In this document: in pieces, positions 49,140 to 59,131 of the stretch | Layout: the number at the start of each line of letters is the position of its first letter | How positions within the stretch are numbered: the first letter of the stretch is position 1 | Assembly: GCF_001305575.3 (NCBI RefSeq) | Contig: NZ_CP012373.2 | Span: 2,676,261 to 2,740,260, forward strand | Direction of reading: 5' to 3' | DNA length: 64,000 nucleotides | Source: Beggiatoa leptomitoformis | GTDB lineage: Bacteria; Pseudomonadota; Gammaproteobacteria; Beggiatoales; Beggiatoaceae | Program-made: the position numbers and the translations under genes | The notes under the pieces: generated by a model | What the model was told of the DNA's origin: nothing | What the model saw: the letters and a program-made list of their open reading frames with translations, nothing else | Databases searched by the model: none

Positions 49140-50663
49140 ATGTGTGATACCCCCCCGCTTTTTTATACTGAACAAGGCGATTTATTGGATGCACCACTCG
49201 AATGGTCACCATGTTTACTTGTATTAGCAACGGCATTAGACGATACGACAGTGGTCACTTTACAAGGAAAAAGGCTGGAACTACAAAAAAGACGCATACA
49301 AGGGACGTGGCGATTGGTTGCATCTTTACCCCGTTTGGGCGTGGGCGGGTATCATTTGGGATTGAACGGACAGATATATGTCTTTACAGTACAATCATCT
49401 AAATTAAATCCTAATGAAATTGAACAGTTATTAATTGATTTGCACTATCATTTACCCGCCAGTATTGCCCTGAGTTTACAACGTGCAAATGTGTTAGTGG
49501 GTGGAAAAGTTATTGAGGCAACACAACTCACTATTACCAGTGAAATAAATCGGTTACGTAATGCAATCAAAGGTACAAGTGCGTATCGTGGTTTATGCGA
49601 TTTATTGCCCGCCTTACAACATGCCCCTCATCAGCATATTTGTACAGAAAATCAGTGGCAAACGGCGCAATCTGCCCGCCGTCCGCATCCTGCACAACTC
49701 ATCTATGCCTTACAAGCACATAATTTAGATGCACAACAATCCATTAAACGGGTGTTAGACCAACGCAGTGAACTAACTGTAGATGTGTATGAAAATCAGT
49801 TAGTCAAAACCTATTTACATCAAGTCCGTCAAGCCTTATGTCGGTTACGTGGTATAGCCCGTTGTCGTGTAGAAGTGGACGCTTTGTGGCAAGCCTTGTT
49901 ATATGCGGAACATCAAGCACCATTTTTGCAGTCCGTGCGTTTACTTACGCATCTACCACAACGGGAAACAACGGTTTTTCAGCATGTACCATTATATCAA
50001 GCTGTAATGTTAAATTATAAATTATTTCAAGAAAATATAAGCATAAATTTATATAATAAATCTTTAGAATTACCTTTAGAAAATTTACCCGTTTTATATC
50101 AATTATGGGGAACATTGCAAATATTGCAGGCATTATTAACAGTAGGAGAAAGTGAAGGATATCAGGTTATTAAACAAGCGTTATGCGTACCTGATAAATT
50201 AGGATGGTTAGTGAATATTTTACCCAATGGTAAACCTGCGTTAGTGTTACAACATCCCATACATCACACAACAGTTAGTTTTATCCCCGAACGCACTTAT
50301 CAACAATTGGGTGCAGGTTTTCAGCAACGCCCTGATATTGCCATAGAAATAGAAAATTCGGTGGGTGAGTTACAAGTATATTTATTTGACCCTAAATATA
50401 AATTAGACAGTCATCAAGATAAACCACAAAAAGTAGATATTGATAAAATGCACGCTTATCGTGATGCCATTCGCCAGCGGGGAAAACATGTAGTCCGTTA
50501 TGCAGCGATTTTATACCCCGCAACCACTCAACAATTTACCGCAGAGATAGCGGCATTCATGGCGATACCCAGTCAAGCAGAAGCCTTGCAAACACAGGTA
50601 CAAACCTGTTTACGGCAGGCGTTAAAAATACCGTTAATCGCTGATAATAATCATAACGTGTAA
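49140..50663 (+). CDS. DUF2357 protein with PD-(D/E)XK nuclease domain
   Basis: A 507-residue protein. A DUF2357-type middle part (LDQRSELTVDVYENQLVKTYL at about 207-226, like the family ENRFVK motif) and a C-terminal PD-(D/E)XK nuclease fold with PD398-399 and the D-x-K motif in LFDPKYKLD (417-422). In other genomes DUF2357 nucleases accompany an AAA/GTPase McrB-like subunit in restriction or defence loci; no such gene is next to it here. The start lacks a clear ribosome site. Standalone nuclease or orphan is likely. Confidence 0.8.
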   Translation: MCDTPPLFYTEQGDLLDAPLEWSPCLLVLATALDDTTVVTLQGKRLELQKRRIQGTWRLVASLPRLGVGGYHLGLNGQIYVFTVQSSKLNPNEIEQLLIDLHYHLPASIALSLQRANVLVGGKVIEATQLTITSEINRLRNAIKGTSAYRGLCDLLPALQHAPHQHICTENQWQTAQSARRPHPAQLIYALQAHNLDAQQSIKRVLDQRSELTVDVYENQLVKTYLHQVRQALCRLRGIARCRVEVDALWQALLYAEHQAPFLQSVRLLTHLPQRETTVFQHVPLYQAVMLNYKLFQENISINLYNKSLELPLENLPVLYQLWGTLQILQALLTVGESEGYQVIKQALCVPDKLGWLVNILPNGKPALVLQHPIHHTTVSFIPERTYQQLGAGFQQRPDIAIEIENSVGELQVYLFDPKYKLDSHQDKPQKVDIDKMHAYRDAIRQRGKHVVRYAAILYPATTQQFTAEIAAFMAIPSQAEALQTQVQTCLRQALKIPLIADNNHNV

Positions 50664-50771
50664 AATAGTCATAAAAAAGGTGTCTGCGTCAAAAAAACGC
50701 TTTATTCTGGGGAATATATTTACACTATCCACGACCTATCCGACACGCACTAACAATAAGGATTCTCACAA

Positions 50772-52565
50772 ATGCGTATCAGTTACTTTTTTTTCTTACT
50801 TTGCTGTTTTTATGGACAAACTGCACTCTCAGCCTCCTCTGCTGCATTAGGTTATACACCAAAATATCCAGCCGATTTTAAAAACTTTGATTATGTGAAT
50901 CCAAATGCACCAAAACAAGGGGATATTATCATTTCGGGTTTTGGTACGTTTAATAGCCTAAATCCCTTTTTACTCAAAGGGATTGAAGCACTGGGAACGA
51001 CACAGTTATTATTTGATACGTTAATGGTAAAAAGTGAAGATGAACCCTATAGTGTTTATAGTTTATTGGCTAAAGACATGCAGTTATCTGCGGACAAATT
51101 ATCTGTTACGTTCCATCTTAATCCTGATGCCCGTTTTAGCGATGGGTCGGCGGTAACAGCAGAAGATGTGAAGTTTTCTTTTGAAACCTTAAAAAGTGAT
51201 AAAGCCCATCCACGATATCGGATTTTTTGGAGTGACATTGTTAAAGCAGATGTTATTGATAAATTAACGGTTAAATTCAGTTTTTCAAAAGAAAACCCAG
51301 AATTACATTTAATTGTCGCATATATGATTCCTATTTTCTCAAAAAAGGCGGTTGGTGATCAGCATTTTGACACCCTTGTTACTAGCCCTTTACTCGGAAG
51401 TGGTGCTTATACGGTTGCGGATTTTCAAGTGGGGAATTTTATTGTTTATAAAAGGAATCCAAACTATTGGGCAAAAGAGCTAAACACACGGCGTGGTATG
51501 TTCAATATGGACACCATTACCGTAAAGTATTATAAAGATTTAAGTATTGCTATGGAGGCATTTAAGGCAAAAGAATTTGATTTTATTGCTGTTTATAACT
51601 CAAAAGAATGGGCGAGAAGTTATGTTGGTAAGCCTTTTGATGATGGAGACATTCTTAAAGAGGAATTGCCACATAGTAATAATGCAGGTATGCAGGGATT
51701 TGTCTTTAATTTGCGTAAACCCGTTTTTCAAGACCAGCGTGTTCGTCAAGCCATTAATTTAGCGTTTGATTTTGAGTGGGAAAATACAAATTTATTTTTT
51801 AATCAGTATGAACGTTGTTATAGTTATTTTACCAATAGTGAACTGGCTGCCCCACAAGCCCTGCCAACAGATGCCGAGTTAGCCTTGTTACAAACATTAC
51901 AAGCGCAGTATCCAAAAGATTTTCCTAATAATGTGTTAACGCATGTTTGGCAAAATGTAAATACCACACCGCCCAATTCATTACGAAATAATTTACAACA
52001 GGCCAGTCAGTTATTAACAGAAGCGGGTTGGATATTAAAAGAAGGTATCTTACAAAAAGAAGGGTTACGTTTAGAATTTGAATTTTTAGTCGTACAAGAT
52101 GGATTTGATAGAATTTTTACCCCATTTGCCAGAAACTTAGAACGCTTAGGGATAAAACCAGTTTATCGCAAAGTTGATTTAGCCGTTTATCAACAGTTGG
52201 TGGAAACCTTTAGTTATGACATGATTGTAACCATTTTTCCGCAAAGCCAATCACCGGGTAATGAATTAATGAATTTATGGCATTCTAGTTCGGCTGATAA
52301 AAATGGTACAAATAACTGGATAGGGCTAAAAAATCCTGTGGTTGATGCCTTGTTATATAAAATTATCTACGCGCCAGACCGTGCTGAATTGGTAACAGCA
52401 ACTCATGCGTTAGACCGTGTTTTATTGCAAGGTGATTATGTTTTACCCAATTGGTACACCAATGTTCATCGGGTGGCGTATTGGAATAAGTTTGGTAAAC
52501 CAGAAAAACCTCCTTTGTATTATCAAGTGTCTGACTGGATGTTAGCTACATGGTGGGTAAAATAA
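50772..52565 (+). CDS. yejA: YejA-like periplasmic oligopeptide-binding protein
   Basis: Substrate-binding protein of an ABC peptide transporter. 597 residues; signal peptide at about 1-20 (cleavage after LSA). The first mature block YTPKYPADFKNFDYVNPNAPKQGDIIISGFGTFNSLNPF is that of YejA/Microcin-C-type binding proteins, and DVKFSFETLKSDKAHPRYRIFWSDI follows. The permease (yejBE) and ATPase (yejF) genes are not next to it, so it is an orphan component or its partners lie outside. AAGGA lies before the ATG. Confidence 0.85.
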   Translation: MRISYFFFLLCCFYGQTALSASSAALGYTPKYPADFKNFDYVNPNAPKQGDIIISGFGTFNSLNPFLLKGIEALGTTQLLFDTLMVKSEDEPYSVYSLLAKDMQLSADKLSVTFHLNPDARFSDGSAVTAEDVKFSFETLKSDKAHPRYRIFWSDIVKADVIDKLTVKFSFSKENPELHLIVAYMIPIFSKKAVGDQHFDTLVTSPLLGSGAYTVADFQVGNFIVYKRNPNYWAKELNTRRGMFNMDTITVKYYKDLSIAMEAFKAKEFDFIAVYNSKEWARSYVGKPFDDGDILKEELPHSNNAGMQGFVFNLRKPVFQDQRVRQAINLAFDFEWENTNLFFNQYERCYSYFTNSELAAPQALPTDAELALLQTLQAQYPKDFPNNVLTHVWQNVNTTPPNSLRNNLQQASQLLTEAGWILKEGILQKEGLRLEFEFLVVQDGFDRIFTPFARNLERLGIKPVYRKVDLAVYQQLVETFSYDMIVTIFPQSQSPGNELMNLWHSSSADKNGTNNWIGLKNPVVDALLYKIIYAPDRAELVTATHALDRVLLQGDYVLPNWYTNVHRVAYWNKFGKPEKPPLYYQVSDWMLATWWVK

Positions 52566-52569
52566 CAAG

Positions 52570-53670
52570 ATGCGAACGGCTCGCTCCATTCGTTTTGCCA
52601 CTTTTAATGCCTCGTTATATCGCAACACAGCGGGACAATTGCTCATCGATTTAAGCGAAAAAAACCATCCACAAATAAAGATTGTTGCGGAAATTATTCA
52701 ACGGGTTAATCCTGATATTCTTATTTTACAAGAGTTTGATTATGATAGTAAAAATCAGGGATTATTTTATTTTCAGGAAAATTATTTAACTATCAGTCAT
52801 AACGGTAGTATTCCTGTTTATTATCCTTATACGTATGCAGTACCTTCTAATACAGGTATTCCGAGTGGATTAGATTTAAATGGCGATGGACGCACTGACA
52901 GCCCGCAAGATGCTTTTGGGTTTGGGGTATTTGCGGGACAATATGCGTTTGCAGTGTTATCAAAATATCCTTTGTATTATGAAGAAATACGTAGTTTTCA
53001 GCATTTTTTATGGCGTGATATGCCCGAGGCAAAGTTGCCAAAAAATACTGATGGGGCGGCATACTTTTCGACAGAAGCCTTAGATATTTTTCGTTTATCT
53101 TCTAAAAATCATGTAGATATTTCTGTAGAACTCCCTACGGGTGTGGTGCATTTACTGGTTGCACATCCCGCGCCCCCTATCGCTGATGGTAAAGAACAAC
53201 GTAATCGTCGGCGAAATCATGATGAAATTCGCTTGTGGGCGGATTATATAACGGGTGGGGACAGTGCTATGTATTTATATGATGATAAAGCTAAAATAGG
53301 CGGATTAGCCGCAACGGAAAAGTTTGTTATTCTGGGGGATATGAATGCAGACCCATTTACAGGTAATAGTTTTCAACGGGCAATCATGCAGTTGCTACAT
53401 CATCCCCGCATTAATCCAACCACGAGTTTGGGCATTCATGTGCCTAAACGGGAATATCAAGCGATAAACAATGAGATAACAACGCCAATGGTGCGTGGGG
53501 CATTATCACACACGGCATTGTGGGGCTTGCGCGTGGATTATATTTTGCCTTCGCGCGCATTATGGGTACAAAAAACGGGGTTATTTTTTCCACCCGTTGA
53601 TGACCCTTTACACTATTTAATAAAAGCACAGTGTTCTGACCATTTATTAGTTTGGGCAGATATAGGTTAA
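52570..53670 (+). CDS. endonuclease/exonuclease/phosphatase family protein
   Basis: A 366-residue EEP-fold hydrolase. Motifs in order: RFATFNASLYRN, LILQEFDYDS with the metal-binding Glu, AVLSKYPL, VAHPAPPI, LGDMNADPF with Asp/Asn, and CSDHLLVW with the catalytic His. A DLNGDGRTDSP loop after residue 95 looks like a calcium-binding hand. No signal peptide is seen. It starts 4 bases after the yejA-like stop and precedes gspM, so the three may share a transcript. Substrate is unknown (nucleic acid or phosphodiester lipid). Confidence 0.82.
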   Translation: MRTARSIRFATFNASLYRNTAGQLLIDLSEKNHPQIKIVAEIIQRVNPDILILQEFDYDSKNQGLFYFQENYLTISHNGSIPVYYPYTYAVPSNTGIPSGLDLNGDGRTDSPQDAFGFGVFAGQYAFAVLSKYPLYYEEIRSFQHFLWRDMPEAKLPKNTDGAAYFSTEALDIFRLSSKNHVDISVELPTGVVHLLVAHPAPPIADGKEQRNRRRNHDEIRLWADYITGGDSAMYLYDDKAKIGGLAATEKFVILGDMNADPFTGNSFQRAIMQLLHHPRINPTTSLGIHVPKREYQAINNEITTPMVRGALSHTALWGLRVDYILPSRALWVQKTGLFFPPVDDPLHYLIKAQCSDHLLVWADIG

Positions 53671-53674
53671 TTTT

Positions 53675-54154
53675 ATGATTCAATGGTTTAATCAATTAAA
53701 TGGACGCGAGCGTTATATTTTAATCGCGGGTGCAATGCTTAGCCTTATTTTATTAGTTTATGTGTTAGCATGGCAGCCTTTTATCACGAGTAAACAAGAT
53801 GTTGAAAGTAGTATTATCGCCCAACAAGCAACATTAGCATGGATGCGACAGACGGCTGCAGAAATTCAACAATTGCGCCAGCAAGCTAACCCCAAAACCA
53901 GCACGACGGGAAATCAATCATTATTAAGCATGATTGATACGGCATTGAATCAAGGTGCATTAGCAAAAGTACCAAAACGCATTGAACCACAAGGCGAGGA
54001 TAGTGTGCGGGTCAATTTTGATGAAGTAAATTTTACTGCGTTAAATCAATGGTTAGCTGATTTATATAATCGTTACGGCATACAGGTTGCGACCAGTACA
54101 ATTGAACGTCAACGTTCAGCCGACCGTGTAAAAGCCCGTTTATTGCTGTATTGA
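53675..54154 (+). CDS. gspM: type II secretion assembly protein GspM
   Basis: A 159-residue bitopic inner-membrane protein of the type II secretion platform that binds GspL. The start MIQWFNQLNGRERYILIAGA has the typical short cytoplasmic tail before one membrane helix (about 18-37), then a coiled stretch and a ferredoxin-like periplasmic domain ending in RVKARLLLY. Only four bases separate it from the upstream EEP gene. With gspK at 25.6 kb it shows that the secretion genes are dispersed. Confidence 0.85.
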   Translation: MIQWFNQLNGRERYILIAGAMLSLILLVYVLAWQPFITSKQDVESSIIAQQATLAWMRQTAAEIQQLRQQANPKTSTTGNQSLLSMIDTALNQGALAKVPKRIEPQGEDSVRVNFDEVNFTALNQWLADLYNRYGIQVATSTIERQRSADRVKARLLLY

Positions 54155-54273
54155 TAACATGTTGATACAAATAGCAATGGTCTAAATATTAGTAGTGCTA
54201 AATCAGGTAAGGATAGATTGTTATAATTGCTGGTTTTTAAACTTGAAGAGGATAAAAAATAACCGCATTAGTC

Positions 54274-54302
54274 ATTCTGAGTATTTTGTGAATACTGAGA
54301 AT
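54274..54302. terminator. hairpin downstream of gspM
   Basis: ATTCTGAGTATT and AATACTGAGAAT form a stem with one mismatch around TTGTG, about 120 bases past the gspM stop. The T run is short. It may end the plus-strand or the convergent DUF72 transcript. Confidence 0.4.
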
Positions 54303-54403
54303 TTTGGTTAGGAATGGCTTTAATTTTTCCTTGCCTAAAGATGGATAACACGATGCTATCTGCGTCTGCTGTTGCAAACAGTTTTTTTCTATTTTGCATC
54401 GTT

Positions 54404-55309
54404 TTAAAATAAATCACCTTGTGTACTTATTTTTTGTAATATAGGGACTTGTAGTTGTAAATCACAGCGTTGATTTAATTGTTTTATCAAATATTCAGCT
54501 AATTCTGGTGATAATGTGTTATCTGGCTCATGTACAAAAAAGTATAACGTTTTTAACCCCTGCATAAACCAGTCTTGAAGACAAGACACCCACGCATCAA
54601 TCCGTTGATAATCTGTTGTATCTAAAGCATTACCCACAAATCGAATAAAAGCCGTCGGTGTTGATAAATATTGATGCAACACATCACGCCGTCCTGCAAC
54701 ATCGGTGATTACCGTTGTTTTGTTCCAGTGCGATAACATTGCAACAACATTGGCAAATGTATTTTGTTGAAACCATGCAGGATGACGAAACTCTACCGCT
54801 AATGATATATCCATCGGAAAATACTCAAAAAACTTTTGCAGTAAAGGTAGCTGTACGGGGGTAAATGTGGGCGGTAATTGTAAAAAACAGACACCCAAGA
54901 CGGTTTTTAATTCTTGTATTCTCTGGCAAAATTCTTGTGTTAAAACACGCGCATCTCCTGTTAATAGCTGACGATGGCTAATTTCTTGCGGTAATTTGGG
55001 GCAAAAACGAAAAGTGGTAGATACGCTTGTTTGCCAACGGCTAATGGTTTGTTTATCGGGAACGTGATAATGTGTACTATTCAACTCAATCGCATTGAAT
55101 TGTTTCGCATAATAGCTTAAAAAGTCTTTATCTTTTGCTGTTGCGGGATATAAACGTCCAACCCATGCTTTATGCGCCCATACAGGACAGCCTACATAGA
55201 CTATTGGTTTTGTGGGGGGGGTCGCATTTAACAGGTGTCGTGTCAGTAATGGCGTAGGGGGTAACGTAAAATCAAGGTGTTGTAGGGTTTTTACTTTGCC
55301 AAAATCCAT
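54404..55309 (-). CDS. DUF72 family protein
   Basis: A 301-residue TIM-barrel-like protein. Family blocks: YVGCPVWAHKAWVGRLYP, FNAIELNSTHYHVPDKQT and FRFCPKLPQEISH, then AVEFRHPAWF. The function of DUF72 is not established. No operon partner; the next gene is divergent. ATG 55309 has a weak ribosome site. Confidence 0.88.
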   Translation of the reverse strand: MDFGKVKTLQHLDFTLPPTPLLTRHLLNATPPTKPIVYVGCPVWAHKAWVGRLYPATAKDKDFLSYYAKQFNAIELNSTHYHVPDKQTISRWQTSVSTTFRFCPKLPQEISHRQLLTGDARVLTQEFCQRIQELKTVLGVCFLQLPPTFTPVQLPLLQKFFEYFPMDISLAVEFRHPAWFQQNTFANVVAMLSHWNKTTVITDVAGRRDVLHQYLSTPTAFIRFVGNALDTTDYQRIDAWVSCLQDWFMQGLKTLYFFVHEPDNTLSPELAEYLIKQLNQRCDLQLQVPILQKISTQGDLF

Positions 55310-55385
55310 TGGTTATTCCATTTTTTACGGTAAAATATCAAGTATATTAAAAAGATAATATAGATTTACCACTAGGGTTATTATT

Positions 55386-56186
55386 ATGAAATATTTAGAA
55401 ACGTTAAAACAACAAGCTGCACAGAAAAAAGAGCAGGAACAACAAGTACAACGAGAATTAACAGATAAACAAAGTTTTTTTAATCAATCGGTTAAACCTG
55501 CTTATCGTAAAATGTTGTTGTACGTTTATGATTTAATTCAGCAGCTTAATTACTTAAATCCTGACATTAAGCATACTTATCATCTGCCTAAAGATAATGG
55601 CAAGTTTTTGAACTTTAAGCAGAGCAATTATAGCGTTTCTGTTGAAAAAGAAGAGGGTGATGATTTTTTCTTGCGCTTTGAATGTGAAGGTAGCTTTCCC
55701 ATTATCTTGCAAAAAGAAAATGAGCGCGATATGTTGTTATTAAAGGATTATTTGTGGAAACACAAGTTGACATTTAAATGTGTTGAACAGATGGAAAAAC
55801 ATAAATTCAGCCGTGTTTTATTTACAATAACACCATTGGTTATTATAGAGTTTAAGTTCACAGCTAATGCCAAAACAAATAAAATTGATATTGATGTTGT
55901 CAATTTTGAAGAATTGGGGAGAAAAGAGTATTCATTGCCGCCTGAGTCTATCACGGGTGTTTTTTTAGATGAATTTGCAAAATACTTGTTACGTGAAGCG
56001 CATCAAGTGGAATTACCGCCACGTTATGTTTTGCCTAATAAATATCGCCAAGAAATAAAACGGCAAATTCAAGAAAAAGACATTGCCGAGTTTGATGATT
56101 GGTTAAATAGTATTGATGGAAAGGTGAGTGCTGGAGCTGAAAATCAGGGATTATTAAAAAAAGTTCTCGGTTTTTGGAAAAAGTAG
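55386..56186 (+). CDS. unrecognised soluble protein with coiled-coil start
   Basis: A 266-residue cytoplasmic protein with no known family. Residues 1-45 are a Gln/Glu/Lys coiled coil (ETLKQQAAQKKEQEQQVQR), the centre (about 60-210) alternates charged and hydrophobic beta-like strands, and the last residues are KKVLGFWKK, a basic tail that could touch a membrane. No catalytic residues stand out. It is a single gene divergent from DUF72. Confidence 0.65.
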   Translation: MKYLETLKQQAAQKKEQEQQVQRELTDKQSFFNQSVKPAYRKMLLYVYDLIQQLNYLNPDIKHTYHLPKDNGKFLNFKQSNYSVSVEKEEGDDFFLRFECEGSFPIILQKENERDMLLLKDYLWKHKLTFKCVEQMEKHKFSRVLFTITPLVIIEFKFTANAKTNKIDIDVVNFEELGRKEYSLPPESITGVFLDEFAKYLLREAHQVELPPRYVLPNKYRQEIKRQIQEKDIAEFDDWLNSIDGKVSAGAENQGLLKKVLGFWKK

Positions 56187-56359
56187 TCGTAAGAATAAAG
56201 ATCGAGTTTAACTTTTCCGTGAGCTAAAACAGTGATAAAACGGTTTTTGTTTACGGAGATTGTGGAGGAAATCTTTTTTGCTCTATCTGATATTTACGTT
56301 ATTTGATGAAACCCCCTATGCTATGTTTATCGCCCTTTACTTCACTCGCGTCATAATCC

Positions 56360-58096
56360 ATGCAAAAAGCTCTCTACCGTCGCCCTCTCCCCCCCAATTT
56401 TACGCTACAGCAGACAGATATAAATCCAATTATTCAACGTATTTTAGCCTCACGCCAGATTAACCCTGATACCCAGCTAAACCATACCTTAAAATATTTA
56501 CTGCCTTATCATCAGCTCAATGGGATTCAACCCGCAGTTGCCTTGCTTAAAGAGGCATTGAGCCAACAACAGCGTATTTTGATTGTTGCTGATTATGATG
56601 CGGATGGCGCGACTAGTTGTAGCGTTGCGGTTAAAGCCCTGCGCCTGATGGGGGCAAAACATGTTGCGTATTTAGTCCCCAATCGGGAAAAACATGGTTA
56701 TGGTTTGACCCCTGAAATTATTGACCTTGCAATGCCTTTTTGTGCGGATTTGTTGGTTACGGTTGATAATGGAATTTCTAGCATTGCGGGGGTAGCACGA
56801 GCAAAAGCGTGTAATATTAAAGTATTAATTACAGACCATCATTTACCACCACCACAATTGCCCGCCGCAGATGCGATTGTCAATCCTAATCAATCCGATG
56901 ATGTTTTTCCTAGTAAAAATCTGGCAGGGGTTGGGGTGATTTTTTACGTTATGTTAGCCTTGCGCGCGGCATTGCGAGAGGCAGATTGGTTTACACAGCA
57001 GGCTTTACCCGAACCTAATTTAGCGGAATTATTAGATTTAGTGGCATTAGGCACGGTTGCTGATGTGGTGAAGTTGGACTATAACAATCGTATTTTGGTC
57101 GCGCAAGGGTTAGCACGGATGCGAGCAAACAGTTGTTCGGCTGGGATTCGTGCATTGATTAAAGTTGCTCAACGCGAACAAAGTGAATTGGTTGCGGGTG
57201 ATTTGGGATTTGCATTAGGGCCGCGTTTAAACGCAGCAGGACGTATGGATGATATGAGTTATGGCATTGCTTGCTTGTTAAGTGAAAACGATGCTGAAGC
57301 ATGGGAACATGCGCAAAATTTGGATATGTTGAATCAAGAAAGGCGTGTGGTTGAAGCTGAAATGCACCAAGAAGCGCTAGCACAGCTTGCCGATGTGCAA
57401 TTGCAATTGAATGAAAATTTACCCGTAGGATTGTGTTTATTTGACGAGAAATGGCATCAGGGGGTTATTGGTATTTTAGCATCGCGGATTAAAGACCGTT
57501 TGCATCGTCCTGTTATTGTATTTACAGTGAGTAATAATAATGAAATCAAAGGGTCTGCGCGGTCTGTGGCGGGTGTGCATATTCGAGATGTGTTAGAAAA
57601 TATTGCCATGCAACACCCGCAATTATTAAGTCGGTTTGGTGGACATGCGATGGCAGCGGGGTTGAGTTTAGCACGTGAGGATTATGCCACGTTTTGCCAG
57701 TTATTTGATGAGGCAGTTCGCCACTATCTGCCACCTGAGGATATTCAGGGTAAAATTTATACTGATGGTGAATTAAGTCCTAGCGATTTTACTTTACCGT
57801 TTGCTGAACAGTTGCGCCATTTGCTTCCTTGGGGGCAGGATGTTCCCGAACCGATTTTTGAAGGTATTTTTGAAATTTTGGATAAACGCATTTTAAAAAA
57901 TAGTCATTTAAAAATGGTTGTCCGCCCGCTTCCCGCAGGATTACCTGTTGATGCTATTGCGTTTAATATGGCAGACGTGCCATTAAGTGCGAACGCTCCA
58001 ACCGTAAAAATGGCGTTTCGTTTAGAGGTTAATTTTTATAAAGGATTAAAGAGTTTGCAATTAATGGTTGATTATTTGGAAGAGTTAAGCCATTGA
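56360..58096 (+). CDS. recJ: single-stranded-DNA exonuclease RecJ
   Basis: 5'-3' ssDNA exonuclease of repair and the RecFOR route. 578 residues. DHH motifs: VADYDADGATS, DNGISS, ITDHHLPP; later GPRLNAAGRM and the DHHA1 region with RFGGHAMAAGLSL. Length fits the family. No ribosome site is obvious before ATG 56360. It ends 12 bases inside the convergent dioxygenase gene. Confidence 0.95.
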   Translation: MQKALYRRPLPPNFTLQQTDINPIIQRILASRQINPDTQLNHTLKYLLPYHQLNGIQPAVALLKEALSQQQRILIVADYDADGATSCSVAVKALRLMGAKHVAYLVPNREKHGYGLTPEIIDLAMPFCADLLVTVDNGISSIAGVARAKACNIKVLITDHHLPPPQLPAADAIVNPNQSDDVFPSKNLAGVGVIFYVMLALRAALREADWFTQQALPEPNLAELLDLVALGTVADVVKLDYNNRILVAQGLARMRANSCSAGIRALIKVAQREQSELVAGDLGFALGPRLNAAGRMDDMSYGIACLLSENDAEAWEHAQNLDMLNQERRVVEAEMHQEALAQLADVQLQLNENLPVGLCLFDEKWHQGVIGILASRIKDRLHRPVIVFTVSNNNEIKGSARSVAGVHIRDVLENIAMQHPQLLSRFGGHAMAAGLSLAREDYATFCQLFDEAVRHYLPPEDIQGKIYTDGELSPSDFTLPFAEQLRHLLPWGQDVPEPIFEGIFEILDKRILKNSHLKMVVRPLPAGLPVDAIAFNMADVPLSANAPTVKMAFRLEVNFYKGLKSLQLMVDYLEELSH

Positions 58097-58897
58097 ACAA
58101 CTTAACATGCTAATGCTTGCATATTCAAATCCTGTATGAAATAGGTGTGCTTTTTCCGTTACGCGCTGTAGTGCTGTGATATACAACAGGGGTAAGTAAT
58201 GTTCCTGTGTTGGTACGGACAAGCGCGCAGCCTCTCCCAATTGTTGATAATTTATCAGTGCGGCATGGTCACGATTTAACAGCCACTGCTGCACTTGTTT
58301 GTCAAACGCAATTGCCCATGAATAGGGCGCAATCTCGGCATTTTCCCAGCGAATCGCTCGCAGGTTATGCACTATATTCCCACTCCCGATAATCAATACG
58401 CCTTGTTCTCGTAGCGGTTGCAACGCTTGCGCGAGCGCGTAATGCGCTGCGGGGGATAGGCGATAATCTAAACTCAATTGTAAAACGGGGATATTTGCTT
58501 GTGGATACAAGAATTTTAGTACGGTCCACGCGCCATGATCTAAGCCCATATCCGCATTTTCTGTCACCTTTGGGAGTAGCTGTCGAATGGTTTTAGCCAA
58601 GGTCGGCGCGCCCCGTGCGGGATATTGTTGTGCAAATAATTCTGGTGGAAATCCACCAAAGTCGTGAATGGTGCGAGGTTGCGCGCTACTCGCAACTTGT
58701 GTTCCGTCTGTTTGCCAATGTGCAGAAATCATTAAAATTGCTGTTGGCGTTGGCAACTGTTGCCCTAAACGGGTTAGGGTTTGCGTGTAGGAATTATCAG
58801 CTAAGGCATTCATTGGATTGCCATGTGCAATAAATAGGGCGGGCAATGGTTGCGTCATCGTGGGGGTGTCCTCATTAATGTTTAATACTACTTGCAA
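58085..58897 (-). CDS. ygiD: YgiD-like class III extradiol dioxygenase
   Basis: Metal-dependent ring-opening dioxygenase of the LigB/DODA fold, 257-270 residues. Metal ligands lie in ALFIAHGNPM and LDHGAWTVLKFLYP, with GSGNIVHNLR in the middle. The ATG at 58858 (MTQPLPALFIAHG) is the likelier start as it matches the E. coli length; the longer frame starts at 58897. The E. coli homologue is a 4,5-DOPA extradiol dioxygenase in vitro; the true substrate is unclear. Confidence 0.85.
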   Translation of the reverse strand: MQVVLNINEDTPTMTQPLPALFIAHGNPMNALADNSYTQTLTRLGQQLPTPTAILMISAHWQTDGTQVASSAQPRTIHDFGGFPPELFAQQYPARGAPTLAKTIRQLLPKVTENADMGLDHGAWTVLKFLYPQANIPVLQLSLDYRLSPAAHYALAQALQPLREQGVLIIGSGNIVHNLRAIRWENAEIAPYSWAIAFDKQVQQWLLNRDHAALINYQQLGEAARLSVPTQEHYLPLLYITALQRVTEKAHLFHTGFEYASISMLSCSMA

Positions 58898-59131
58898 AGA
58901 CTGTTTTAATTATTATATTACTAATTAGTACTAATTCAAGAAAAATTGATTATAATAATGGGCAGTGTTAGGCAAGGAAATGAATCGATTGTCTGTGTGC
59001 AGACGTTACTCGCCTTAGCATTAAATACAATTTAATTCAAAACAGTAGAAAAAGATTGTATCCCTGATTTTTTTATCAAGAAACAGCCTTATTCTTTTGA
59101 TGATGTCGTTAAACACGATGAGGATATTATC

